NCBI GenBank assembly: GCA_001599755.1 | Contig: BCHX01000011.1 | Coordinates: forward strand, 377,171 to 441,170 | Reading direction: 5' to 3' | Length of the DNA: 64,000 nt | DNA from: Gliomastix tumulicola | Taxonomy: Eukaryota; Ascomycota; Sordariomycetes; Hypocreales; Bionectriaceae | Shown here: positions 41,433 through 53,800 of the stretch, piece by piece | Layout of the letters: every line of letters starts with the position of its first letter | How positions within the stretch are numbered: the first letter of the stretch is position 1 | The notes under the pieces: model-generated | Told to the model about the DNA's origin: nothing | Databases searched by the model: none | The model's input: only the letters and a program-made list of their open reading frames with translations | Made by a program: the position numbers and the translations under genes

Positions 41433-43677
41433 ATGACACAGCACAATCGACCAGACTTACAATCACAGGGCGGCCAAGATGTCCTCGATATAATCGACTC
41501 TCTACGTTCTCAAGGGATCAGTCAACACATTGATCTCCCGCAGATCATCGTCTGCGGTGACCAATCATCTGGCAAGAGCTCTATTCTAGAAGCTATATCG
41601 GGGTTGGCCTTCCCAACCAAAGATGCTCTGTGTACACGCTTTGCGACGGAGTTAGTCCTTCGCCGGACCACAGGACACACTCAAACGGAGCTGAAAGTCT
41701 CCATCATCCCAGGGAAAGACCGGTCCGTGGACGAACGCAAAAGACTTGAGGCATTTGAGGGTGACTTCAAGGAGCTAGACCTCGGCGCCATTATCGACGA
41801 AGCTATGGCCATCATGGGGCTCATCGGCACAGAGAGAGTGTTCTGCACCGATATACTCCTTGTGGAGGTCTCATCACCCGAACAGCCACACTTGACGCTG
41901 GTTGATCTTCCTGGCCTCTTCATGGCAGGCAACAAAGACCAGTCGCTCGAGGACGCCAAGCTTGTGGAATCTCTTGTCCTCTCTTACATGGAGCAGCCGA
42001 GAAGCATCGTCCTTGCTGTTGTCTCCGCGAAAAGCGAGTTTGCACTCCAACAAGTCACGCAGCGGGCAAGGGAGTTTGACCAAGACGGCCACCACACGCT
42101 CGGTCTTATTACGAAACCCGACACGCTCGACGAGGGCTCGGATGGCGAGAGAGCATACCTTCAGCTTGCACAGAACCAAGACGTCAAATTCCGTCTGGGC
42201 TGGCATGTGGTGAAAAATCGGGATTTCAGCATACGGAACGCCACAAACGCGGAGCGTGATGTGGCTGAGAAAGCCTTTTTCTCACGAGGTGTCTGGATGT
42301 CTCTCAGCCCTAATCAACTGGGAGTGCATTCTCTAAGAACCCGACTAAGTCGTGTACTACATGATCACATCATGACTCATTTACCGCGTGTGCTCGAAGA
42401 CATCCGATGTGGGATCACGGATTGCGATAGAGTCCTCGAAAAACTTGGTCAAACCAGAGGAAATGCTGCTGATCAGCGACGCTACCTCCTCTCTCTGAGC
42501 TAGGCATTCATTACGGTGGTCAAGGCGTCTATCGAGGGGGATTACTCGGACCGCGCGTTCTTTGGAGATTCGGCAACGCTAGACGGCGAAAGAAGAAGGC
42601 TTCGAGCCCAGGTCCAGAATATGTCGACTGACTTCGCCACAACCATGCGTTTACGAGGACATTCCAAAACCATTGTTGAAAGCAATCAAGCTTCCACGAA
42701 AGCCCCGACAGCATCTATCCCTTGGCCTGCTTCATCACCATCACCATCACCATCGCCTACGTTGCCTTCGGCAAGACCACCCTCAGTGCCCCGTTCCCGA
42801 TTCGTCGAGGACGCCAGCTCTTTGATCAAACGCAATAGAGGCCGTGAGCTTCCAGGAACATTCAACCCACTGATTGTGGGGGAAATTTTTAGCACACATT
42901 GTAAACCTTGGCAGGATCTCGCGAAGAGTTATGTGAACACAGTCTTCGACGTTTCTAGGGCGACACTCAATGCAGCGCTAAGGCACGTCGCGGATGGTGA
43001 GACTTCCTCGCGACTGGTAACCAATCTCCTAAACCCCTCATTCGATAAGCTCGGCAGTTCCGTCGAGAAGAAACTGCAAGAGCTACTTAAGCCACACGTC
43101 GAGGGTCATCCCATCACTTACAATCATTACTTGACTGAAAATATTCAGAAGGCACAAAAAAAAAAGGCACACTTCTAGAATTTTCGAGGCTCTAGAACCA
43201 TTTATGAACCCGGCATCAAACACGAATGACCACCAACAATTCACGCCATCAAAACTTGCCTCTACTATAGGCAAGGCAACAGAACCAAACATGGACAACT
43301 ATGCAGCAATGACCGCAGTCGATACTATGGAAGCTTACTACAAGGTAATTGTCAGCCCTCTTGCAAAGACCCAAGAGATACACACATATGTTGTCATCCG
43401 CTCATGGTTCTAATATGGGTTCCAATTAGGTGGCTTTGAAGAAATTCATCGATGACGTCAGCGTCCTCGCGGTAGAGCAATGCCTTATTCAGAAACTACC
43501 TTCAATCTTTTCATCGGATTTTGTCTGCGATCTTACAGAAGAACAACTGGGAGGCTGGCAGGGGAAAGTACTGACATGACTGCCGAACGAGACCGGATGA
43601 ACGAGAAGCGTAGGATGCTCTGCGAGGGCCTGGTTCAACTGGGACGATTCAATAACATAGGTGTAGCCCAGCCATGA
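41433..43677 (+). pseudogene. Dynamin-like (Mx/Vps1-type) large GTPase with three lesions
   Basis: The GTPase domain is complete: P-loop GDQSSGKSS, switch-I LCTRFATEL, DLPG, and TKPD. The frame meets a TAG at 42501-42503, continues unchanged (AFITVVKASIEGDYSDRAFF), then reads the stalk (RNRGRELPGTFNPLIVGEIF, PWQDLAKSYV). At a ten-A run (43156-43165) the frame shifts and the sequence resumes in another frame as EALEPFMNP ... EPNMDNYAAMTAVDTMEAYY. An 85-bp intron (43345-43429) follows. The GTPase effector domain (VALKKFIDDVSVLAVEQCL ... ERDRMNEKRRML) needs one more shift near 43545 before the stop at 43675-43677. The amber fits CAG to TAG. The A-run shift might be a sequencing error. If all lesions are real, only a truncated 356-residue GTPase could be made. 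Confidence 0.78.
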
Positions 43678-44049
43678 CATGAGGTAGCCAAGTGGGCCGG
43701 TTTGGGCTCACTATCCCAAGTCAGAAAGTGCTTTTTTTTCTGAGAATGTGACATCGATTTTCTTTTACCGAAATCGCTGTCCTATGAGCCATTGAGCTTG
43801 CAAGGTGGAGCTTGAGGTGTCATGAGCTTTGACTTTCTCCCATTCACTAAAATACTTCGTCACACCTTACACTTCGAAGGTGTGGTGCAGGGCGTACAGT
43901 CAGTCGAAGGCTACGAGTCTGTGGTTCACGTAAAGGCTAGCCGGAGAAGTGAAGAATCTAGCATTTTACTGTATCGTGTCATCTAATGACCTCTTGGTGG
44001 CATCATAGTGAAGCTACGTAGCCTAGCAGCCCATCTCATACGGATTTCG
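43678..44049. other. No supported gene
   Basis: Short flank between the dynamin-like and helicase relics; a run of eight T at 43731. Confidence 0.4.
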
Positions 44050-45035
44050 GGTGAGAACCTGACGGCTCCTAAACCCTTGGTCCCTCGTCTTCATCTTGAT
44101 ACCATCCGGGGGGGGTTATGTATGTCAGATGATTGCGGTCGAAAGGGGGCATCGAGCATCAAACCCTGCAGCGTTTTCACACGCGATACGACCACTGGCT
44201 CAAACCTGTCTGAAAGCCGCGGCAGGACAGATCTGTCACGATCCTGTCTTCGGTGATGATCTGCGACTTGTGAACTGTGATGGCGTAGCATACGGCCAAG
44301 GGGAAATTGAGGGCGAGTGCAGAGTGCTGCTCCACTGAGGAAGTCCCTGTCCACTGACAAAATCGGGACAATTTCCCTATTATCCGTGGTGGTCAGGAAC
44401 GCTGGTCCAGTATATCTGTCAACAGCATCATGATGACATACGGCTAGTCTCGGATGGGGCCAGCGCCAGGTGCCAGCCAATGTCGTGTAGTGTGCCACGA
44501 GCGCCGTTGCAGAGGCCAGCTTGTTTGCCAGAGGTCACACGTCAGCAGTAGGCGGGCACCAATGCATATAGGGACATGTTTCGCAAGGTTACACGCCTTG
44601 TCGTCTGGAGCAGCAGCTGCACCGAGAACAGCGTTGTTCGCGATGACCTGGGTGACTGGTCGGTTGAGGCGGCTAAGATGGTCATGGTTATGTTCGTTCA
44701 CCCGATCTTTCGTGGCGTATAACCGTAAGGCGTCAGCGAACCTAGCGACCTCTTGATCGTCCAGCTTTGCCTGCGCCCGGCCGGATAGAAGTTTCCACGA
44801 CTCGTGGGAACTTCTATGCTCCCCGAGAGCCTTGCGAAAAATTGCTTGATCATCGCCGCACTACCACTGAACAACACTCAGGAAGACGGTCTTGTCGAAG
44901 CGCATGTACGCGTTCCTTCCCTTGGTCTCTACTCCCTGCGCTCCTTTGTCGTAGTGAAGCGGTTTCTGTAGAACAGGAGGAAGCTAGAAGAAGTCACCCA
45001 CCCAAAGTATATTGAGTCAGCATGAATACTGGATA
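44050..45035 (-). pseudogene. PIF1-like helicase relic (Helitron-type)
   Basis: Minus-strand frame from about 45035: LNILWVGDFF, a TAG at 44986-44984, LPPVLQKPLH (together the GDFxQLPPV motif), then FDKTVFLSVVQ, a second TAG (44863-44861), CGDDQAIFRKAL, then RFADALRLYATKDRVNEHNH, HVPICIGARLLLTCDLW. Other frames continue with DRYTGPAFL, FPLAVCYAITVHKSQ, DLSCRGFQTGLS and VVVSRVKTLQGLMLDAPF, all standard PIF1 motifs in order. Walker A and the N-terminal half are absent and I see no Rep domain, so this is a C-terminal fragment. Both ambers fit CAG to TAG. Either a decayed Helitron or a lone PIF1 paralogue. Confidence 0.72.
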
Positions 45036-45179
45036 TCTTTCCGCTTCTTCTGGAGCCGGCCCTTCTCGGTATTGTGTGGCCTTCGTATCTGGGCTAGCGG
45101 GCGGCTGGTGGGCGTTCGATGAGAGGTGATACCGGTCTGCCCTGCATATCAGCGTACACAATGGCCCATCGAGGCCCAT

Positions 45180-45264
45180 TGCGACCGGAGGCAGGAGTGT
45201 TTGTTCTTTTGCGTGGCTGTTGTTTCAAAAATTCGTTCTCGCTATTGTGAAAAGTTTTTTCCTA
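45180..45264 (+). repeat. Dispersed repeat, copy 2
   Basis: Nearly identical to the reverse complement of 26521-26611; differences are few substitutions. Lies just upstream of the helicase relic. Confidence 0.6.
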
Positions 45265-45580
45265 TGATAGAAGATCATCGTGGTGGGCTGAGCGGTGCCT
45301 ACGAGCGCCTAAGCTAATGCGCTAATAGCTAAGCCGCGCATGGGAGGATGGGTGACCTTCTAACAAGTAGAGAATCTACCGTTGAAGAACATCGAGACAA
45401 ACAGGCTTCCGACGAGGTGTGAGTGGCCTTGGGTAGAAAGTCTCTTTGAGAACAGAAGGTAAAATGCAGCCTGGCTAAAAAGCTATCCCCAATGACCCAA
45501 GTCCGGCTTCTAGGCTAACAAATCATAGACGGGCAGAATCTGGCTCCCACAGGCCCTGCCGGGCTCACACCACCCACAAT

Positions 45581-45641
45581 GAGCCAATCGTGTTCGTGGA
45601 ACACGAACAAGAAGCGCTGGCTCGAGATTATGCGATTGGCT
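45581..45641. repeat. Nested short inverted repeat
   Basis: Outer arms agccaatcg (45582-45590) and cgattggct (45633-45641); inner perfect hairpin tgttcgtg-gaa-cacgaaca (45591-45609). Could be chance or a miniature element remnant. Confidence 0.4.
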
Positions 45642-46317
45642 GATCGGGCTACTTGCGCGGCTATCAAGAGGCGGGGCTGCAAGCAGCTTCGTTCACCAAG
45701 CTGCTCCCTCAATCAGCCGGGGGTAGTCGGTTTCGAGGACTAGGGAGCCATTGAGGGAATGTGGGGTGGTGGGTAGCATCTGGGCTAGATAGCACTCCCG
45801 AGGCAACCCCTTTATGTCACCTTCCTGTAAGCCCTATGAGCAGCCGTCCGTCCGTCCGCAGCTGGCCTAGCTGCGGATGGGCGAGGGGCTTACGACTGAA
45901 AGAAGACCCTGCCGGCGTACCAGTGTGAACCCGGTCGATCACCCGGCGTCGTCCCCACACCGCTCCGGGGGCTGCTAACCCACAGCGGCTCCCGGCGGAC
46001 TTACCGTGGCCGTGTCCTGGATTGCCGGGTGCATTGGTGGAAGCCGGGATAACGCTTGCTGGAGGCCCCGCTTCTTATTGAGATACCGGTGACTGATCTG
46101 GAGAACGTGCATCGCCTGGAAAGCAGAGACCTTGCAACCGTGGCAGGGGAGAAAAGAGAGGGCACATGCAAATGTCACAACACGGACCTGCAACACAACT
46201 CAGACTTCCTCGTTGCGTACGTCCAACAGTAGCGCCACAATCAGGATGGAAAATAGCTGTTTCCTCATAGAAAAGAACACTGACTATTTTTGTGCCAAAG
46301 TTGACTGGCCTGGACAT

Positions 46318-47918
46318 CTAAATCCTCCCTATCCGTGCCCAATCTATCCTTCTGTCGTCAATCCAACAGTCTTCCTCGGTCGGGCGGCCATGCCAATGTA
46401 CACGCCACTGCTTACGGCCTTTCCGGATTCGTGACACACCGATGTCAATCCCCGCACTGAGCCCTTCATATGTGGCTTTGAAGTCATCGACCATCTTTTG
46501 ATTCAGCATGTTCCTTTCCGGCTCCCAGCTATGACTGCCGTCCTCCCATGCCACGAAGTACCATCTGCCCCATCGAGCGAGCAATCTGGCGACAGTGTAG
46601 ATATCGCTGTCCTCATCCGCGTTGCCAGAGCCCAGAATGTCCGTGCTCCCATTCGTGGGACCTGGCTTGCTCGCCTGAACCCGGGCGCCACGATCTCGCC
46701 GTGGAGCAGGTGTAACCGATGGTCGCGCTGTCGATCTAGCGGCGGGTGTCATGGGTGTGGCACATGACGCTTCCTTGTTCTCTTGTCCAGGTGCACGCGT
46801 CCGTAGTCTCTGTGCTGGATGGAGAGCAGGCTGTGCGCCACGCCCAAGCCCCCCGGAAGTCTCCCTCTTGCGTCGCTTGGAGGTGGGAACCAGCTCGCCA
46901 CTTCTTGCTGCAACGCCAGGTGCCGTGCTGGCTCGATGGCGACGCTTTGCCGGACGGTTATCCGACGTACGCGTAGCCGAGGGTCGGAAGGGCGCCGAAA
47001 GAGGCACGCCGCTGTTCGGACCCGATGGCAGGCCATTGATCACGCGGCGGTGGCCTTCAACAGATGCAGAGCTGGCTCCCCACGAAGCTGAGGAAGCCAT
47101 GTCCACCGGTGTGCCAGCCACGGGAATGGCGTGAGCTTCGTTGTCACAACCGGGTGGCGCCGACTTGGTATCGTATGGTTCACGTCGCAGCGCAGTGTGT
47201 TGGGCGGCGTTCAGCGGGTCGTCCAACGGGTCGTCCAACATAGCCTCGGACGCGAATCGAGTCCTTTCGTACACGAAGGGTGCTTGTCCTGGCTTGCGAG
47301 CTCTCTGTTCCTCGCCAGGACTCCACTGTCGGTTTCCACTAGGTAGCGGAGTCGTGGGTGAGATCGGCACTGGTATATTATGTCTAGCAGCGGCAGCCTG
47401 CGCGAAGGGCTGTGCGCCTGACTGCTTGTGCATTGGGGCCAGTTCACAGGACCAGCTAACGGCAGATACCCTCGGCGACTCCTCATTGGTCAAATCGATC
47501 CTCTCGGGTCCTGTAATTGGGTTCGCTAGTGAAGGGTAAGACAAACATGTAGGCGCTCGTCTGAATGGGATCAATCCTGCTAGGCCTGCTCACCTGCATT
47601 GTCGACGCGGCTGCGTTCTAATGTCTTCGTTTCCTCCATTTCTATTCTCTCCATGAGCCTTGCAATGGAAGGCAGGTGGGCGCTGATGTCCGATTCATCG
47701 TCTCTGTCGTTGTCGTCGGCAGCCTTGGAGCCAGATGCCTCGTCGAAGATTACCATCGCTGCATGCGACAAGTGAGTGTTCTGGCCGGAAGAGAGCACAT
47801 GGAGCTCCGAGGAGCGTGTTTGCCGTCGCTCGGCCGAACCGTGCATTGGAGAATCGTGCATTGGAGAAGCGTAAGAAGTCTGGTTGTTGGGATAGATCGA
47901 AGTCGCCATGATGGGCAC
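46318..47918 (-). CDS. Chromodomain protein
   Basis: Two exons, 47918-47594 and 47525-46318, joined by a 68-bp intron (gtgagc donor, cactag acceptor) in matching phase (DNAG/ANPITGPE), about 510 residues. The N-terminal region is Ser/Asp-rich (DDNDRDDESDISAHLPSIAR, LMERIEMEETKTLERSR). The middle is Pro/Arg/Ser-rich with basic clusters (KRRHRAST, KRRKRETSGG), likely nuclear. The C terminus has a chromodomain, DIYTVARLLARWGRWYFVAW followed by EDGSHSWEPERNML, keeping the Tyr-Trp-Trp aromatic cage positions used to bind methyl-lysine. A second similar segment follows (GVSRIRKGRKQWRVHWHGRP). A histone-methylation reader is the natural inference; a domesticated chromoviral fragment is possible but I see no integrase. 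No lesion seen. Confidence 0.7.
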
Positions 47919-49714
47919 GCCGTGAGTGCGTCGAGGGGGCCAGTGTATACCGAAAGAAGCTGGAAGCTCGAATGGCGAGACGGCGTGAGAGGCGGCCAGC
48001 TACCGGGCCTTAAATGCTTGCACAAATTGGTCCGTGAGCCGTTGCGTCTCCTCCGAACGTCACCCGGCACCCAACTCTCGCTCCTGGTGTTCGCAATCTC
48101 CGCCCCGGACCAACTATTGACCATCTGCGACCAGCCCTGCAGCTACCCAGTTGCGCCAGACGCATCAAGTCCCCTGAGCTGTGGTCGGGACTGGCCAAAG
48201 GCCCGGCCAGGCTTGCAGTAGCAGGTGGGACCAGGCGCTTTCCTTCGCTCCCTCGTTGCGTTACATCCGTGTCCCAAAGTAGCACACCTCCCGCGGGCTG
48301 ACCGGAGTGCCAGCACCACTACCAGCAGCGATCAATGCCGTACAGCGCGTCACGGACCGGCGGATCGCCGACTGTGGATGGATCTATGGTCAGCAGGCCC
48401 GACGGAGGTGGTAAATTCAGCACAGAAGGATGAGGCAGTGCTCTCTTAGCTGCGAAAGTTACCGGCGATGTTGGGTCGGTATGCTGGCGTCGTTCATGGA
48501 TAGCCTCCTAACAACTGAGTTGGGTCGGGCTGCGAGTCGGTGCTTGGCGGAACTAGCGCTAGAGACCAATACGTCTGTGGTACGGATGTGGGCATTTCAT
48601 GCACTGAGGATGGAAAGGGGGTCGTGACAATGCTCGCTGCCATCGCAAGCATACCCATCAGACTCACACTACCCCTGGCTGAATCAGACACTGACACTGA
48701 GGGAGCGATCCGTCTGATGACGCATATTCATATAGTTCAGGTCGGTGTGATGGCCACAGAGCCCCGCGTCGCAGCATTCGCTGTCGTAGGGGCGAGCGAT
48801 AAAGACGGGTCTGCCGAATTCCCGTCCAGCTGCCGCGTATGCCCCAGAGCGAGCTCGACGAATTCACACCTTGGTGCACACATACCCAGGCGTGACAAAG
48901 AACCGTAGCTGGGGGTTCTGGCTGTGGGGGTTCTGGCTGCAAACCAACCTGTCGAGCGTATAGAGGTCCCGAACATGGAGGAAAGTCGCTCATGCTCCTG
49001 CTGCCTCCGAGGGGCTGACCGATAGGGGGCTGGCGTAACATCATATCATCGCATATGGTCTCCGCGGCGAGGGGCATGTCATGTTGAGATTGCTGCGCTT
49101 TGGCGCTAGGTGCACGCCCAAAACCTCAAAGAGGGTGATGCTAGTAGCTACCGTCTGCGTTGCTGGCTAGTGCTCGTGCTTTGGCTCCGCTGCGACAGCC
49201 TTAACGTCCGATTTGAATCTATGGTGGCTATGAAGGAGCTAGTCCTGGTCGGATCTGCCGACCTCGTGCGCTGGCGGCGTCGAAGGCTCGGGCAGCGAAG
49301 CCATGTTCTTCCGAAGGGATCGCTAGGGTACTGTCGTCATCGCTGGAGGGTCGAGGTTGCAGCTGAGCTTGTGTTCGCATCCGAGGGCTATACATTTTGA
49401 GGCGTGGTACTTCTTGATAAANTGAGCGGCGTAGGGACACAAGGCATAGGAGAGATCAATGGTGAGAACAAGGGCAATGACCATGTTTCTCCTCCGTCGG
49501 CTCGAGGATCAGCCCACCTCTGGACAATTCCGCATGCTGCCTGGCTCGTTACTCCAATGGTTTGCAGGAAAGGGGGGGCTAGAAGCAAAGCCGAAAGAAC
49601 GAAGGGAGCAAAGAACGGTCTGATACATCCGAAGGAAAGCAGCGGGAGCAGCTTCGATAGGTTGAAGTTGGAAGGCTCGTGTAATGGCGTGGGGAAGCAA
49701 AGAACAGAACAGCG
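47919..49714. other. No supported gene; minor tandem duplication
   Basis: A minus-strand gcatttaagg near 48014 may be the chromodomain gene's TATA element. gggggttctggctg is duplicated at 48910-48940. Minus frame 48664-49077 has several cysteines but no motif I can defend. Confidence 0.35.
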
Positions 49715-49924
49715 NNNNNNNNNNNNNNNNNNNNNNNNNNNNNNNNNNNNNNNNNNNNNNNNNNNNNNNNNNNNNNNNNNNNNNNNNNNNNNNNNNNNNN
49801 NNNNNNNNNNNNNNNNNNNNNNNNNNNNNNNNNNNNNNNNNNNNNNNNNNNNNNNNNNNNNNNNNNNNNNNNNNNNNNNNNNNNNNNNNNNNNNNNNNNN
49901 NNNNNNNNNNNNNNNNNNNNNNNN
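49715..49924. other. Assembly gap (210 N)
   Basis: Run of N. The flanking G+C-normal sequence continues to about 50180, so the gap is near but not at the A+T boundary. Its true size is unknown. Confidence 0.95.
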
Positions 49925-50710
49925 GCATCTTTCGGGAGCTGGTCGGAATTGGCTCCTTAGCGAGAAGACGCTGCTAACGGCCCCCACATGTGCTGATGAG
50001 GCAAAGGCTTGCCCGAGGAAGCTAATGTCCACAATACGCTGGCGACTGAAAGACGCCGATATGCCCACGGAGTTGACGACCCTAAGATTAGCGTTCCCAA
50101 AGACGCTGGCGACCCCGACGACGCTGGTGTCAGAAGTAGGAGCTTTAATAAGGGGTATGCCTCAAGTTATCTTGCTTGATTGAGCTGACTATGATAGAAT
50201 ATTTCAAGCTCTATTTACTTGTAAGCATTTTTACTATAAACGATTATCTATTTCTTGCTGCTATAATGAAATGATTTACTTAAAGTATTAATTTTACTAC
50301 CCTTTAATTCCCCATAATGAACTATTTTAAGGCTTAATTATTATTATATGTTTATTTTAATATTTATTAAGCTTCTCTCCAGTAGTTGAGAACATCTATT
50401 TAATGTTATATATATGTGTGTGTGCATATACCATTAAAAAGATATAACTAAATAAAAATAAGTAAAAAACTATTAATTATGTAAGAATTAAAAGTAATAA
50501 AGAGGAAACTAATTAATTAATTTTTAAAATTTATTAATATAATATTAAATTATTTTAATTTTTAGTAAAATATAATAATAAATTAGTTTTAAAACTTTTT
50601 ATAAATAAGAAATTAATAGAAAAATAAGGTTATATTAATTATTATAATATACTTAGCATCTTTTAATATAATAATAAGAGTTTTTTATCTTAGTAAAGAA
50701 TATATATTTA

Positions 50711-50841
50711 TAATTATAATATTATTAAGATTATATAAACTAATTATAATATTATTAAGGTTATAAAAACTAAATATAATACTATTAAGATTATATAAAT
50801 TAATTATAATATTATTAAAATTATATAACTTAATTATAATT
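50711..50841. repeat. 30-bp tandem repeat, about 4.3 units
   Basis: Units start at 50711, 50741, 50771 and 50801, plus a partial unit (consensus taattataatattattaag then attatataaac). Differences between units are small. Confidence 0.8.
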
Positions 50842-53800
50842 TATTCTTTATTAGTATTACTTATTTATTTCTATATTATAAAAACTAGTATAATAAAAAG
50901 TATAAGTTAATTTATTTATAATATTTATCTTATAATATATAATAGGTTTAATATATTATTAATAATTTACTAGTCTTCTATACTATATAGGTAGGGTTCT
51001 CCTATAAATTATCTCTTTACCTAGTTATTTTTTAAATATAATTTTAGCTAATTCTTCAAGAGTATTAAAATAATACTTCAATTTCTCTAAATATTATATT
51101 ATTATATTAAAGAAAATAATACTAATATTACCTCTAGGTCTTTTTTTTTAATCTTAATATCTTTTAGGGATTAAACCTTCTATATTATAACCTAGGAGAT
51201 TTTTAAGGATATATAATCTATTTTAAAATATAAAGGTCTAGATTTATATTCTCCTACTATTAGGTTAAATATATATAATTATTAATTAGTATTAATCTAG
51301 GCCTTACCCTTTATTTATAGTAATTATAGGTAAAGTTAATTTAAAGATTATTCCTTAAATATAATCTTTTTATTATATATTTTAGGTTTAATTACTATAA
51401 ATTTAATATATATATTTAGTAATACCTTAAATAAAGTTAATTATAAGTCCTAGACCTCTTTCTAAGTAACTATATATACTTAAATACCTTTATTAAATTT
51501 ATCTTATTCTTATATTATACCTAGGTATATATTCTAAAGTATAGTAATTAACTCCTCTAATATATTAGCTATTATTATAGAAATAGTACTATTTACTATA
51601 AATATATTTAATACTTTTATTTTATTTAAAGTTATATAAAATAATTAATTCTTTAAAAGAGTAGGAAGTTTAATAAGAATATAAAATAACTATTATTATA
51701 GAATTATAATTATTAGGAAAAGAAATTTCTTTTTTATAATTTAAAGATATTTATAATAATATATATTTACTAGTAATAATAAACCTTAATAAGACTTAAC
51801 CTTTATAATATTATAGTAGTAATTAAAAACTACTTTATAAAGGTAAATTTATTTTATATCTAGTATTTACTATAATTAATTTATTAATACTTTAGATTTA
51901 TTATATTAAAATAGAAAAATATTTAATATCTAGCTATAATACTAGCTAGGCTTTATTTATAATTATTATAGAGTAATAGGTATTAGTTAAAACTTTTAAT
52001 ATTATTTAAGAGCCTACTACTAAAAAGATATTAAATATAATATAGTAATAAGATAAAAAGTTATTTAATTTAAATTTATTAGTTATAAGTATTACTATAA
52101 TTATATTACTAGTATTAAGGAAAGCTATAAAGTAATATCTAGTAAATATAAAGTAATTAAATAAGGCTTATTTAATTTTAAACTTTATTTAATATATATA
52201 GTAGGTTAATCTAATATAATTAGCTATTTATTTATTTTAATTATGTTATTTAGGTTTTTTTTAAAATACTACTAGAAGGTATTATTACTATTTAAATATA
52301 AATTTATATAATTAATATTAAACTTAGACTATTATCTCTAGTATTAGTTATTTATTCTTAATACTTATAGTTATTATAGTAATTTTATTTAGGTTAATCT
52401 CCTTATAATTAGTCTTTTTATAATTTAAATCTAAAACTAAATCCTTTAAGGTTTAATAATCCTCTAGGTAAATAAAGATTACTTTAAAATCCTTATTATT
52501 AAGTTCTATATTAGCTAGCTTTACCTAGTTAATTTACTTCTTAAATTTCTAACACTAGAATATATTATTAAACTAAGAAGATTATAATTATATAAACTTA
52601 TTCTACTATAAATATATATACTATATATTAAATAGTTTATTTATTATAAATTTATTCTAAGGTTAATATTATATACTTATATTACTATATAGAATAAAAT
52701 TTATATATTTATTTATTATATTTTAATAATTTAGTTTATTTTAGTTTAATATAAGTAAACCTATATTAAATACTTATAATATCTTAGTAAACCTAAAGTT
52801 AATATTCTCTATATAGTAGAAAAGAAAAGGTATTTAATTAGTTATAAGCTTAATTAATTATATACTTTAATTTTTCTAATTATACTTAGTTTTTTTTATT
52901 TAGGTTTTTAAGCTAATAATTTAAATATATAAAATACTAGAGTTACTAGATCTATTATTTTAAATAAAGGCCTAGCTTATTATAAATATAGCTTAGCTTA
53001 GCCTTAGTCCTATATATATAAAAGAAGTATATAAGTTAAATAATATATAATATAAAGACTTAAATTAACTATTTATTGTAATATATAGCTTAGTTATAAT
53101 TTAACTAGTTTAACTATTACTAGGCTTTTATTATATTTATAGAGAATTTTTCCATAAGTACTTAGTACTAGTATTTAAGCAAGGGTTTATCTTATAACTT
53201 TTATTTATTTTTTCTATAAGTTATTCTTAATATTATTCTAGGGTTTAACCCTATAATATAGTATATAAGAATAATTAAATATTATTATAATACTTAATCT
53301 TTTTATAGTAGTTAATAGCTTTAAGGAATAAAATTATATATATATAGAAGAATTAATTTCTATAAGTAAATATAATATTACTTTTTATTTCTATCTCTAG
53401 TATATTTAATTAAAAGTAATTAATTAAGTTTAGCTTAAATTTAAAGAGTTAAGCTAAATTAGATTTAACTTTATTTAAATTATTAGAGAATTTATATTAA
53501 TAATAATATAATTAATCTTATTTATTTTAATAAGAGATATAATATAGTTATTAATAGTAATAGTTATTTAAATTTAAATTAAATCTAGACCTAGATTTAG
53601 AAGAAGATAAAGGAGGGTTTTATTAAATTTAATAATAAGTATAGTAGGCTTATAATAAAATTATATTCCTCTAGGTTAAGTAAAACTTAAAGTAATAAGT
53701 AGTTAAAGACTAACTAGCTTTAGCTATTCTACCTATAGCTAGAGTACTTTTAATAAGTTCTATAGAGTTATTTTATTTTATTTAAGAAGTTATATAATTT

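Larger units (their letters stand above)
45036..46317. other. No supported gene
   Basis: Contains the dispersed repeat at 45180-45264 and the nested hairpin at 45581-45641. No convincing coding frame. Confidence 0.4.

Noticed and set aside
49388..50183. Frames running across the N gap
   Set aside because: Their length comes from N translated as X; no coding evidence on either side.
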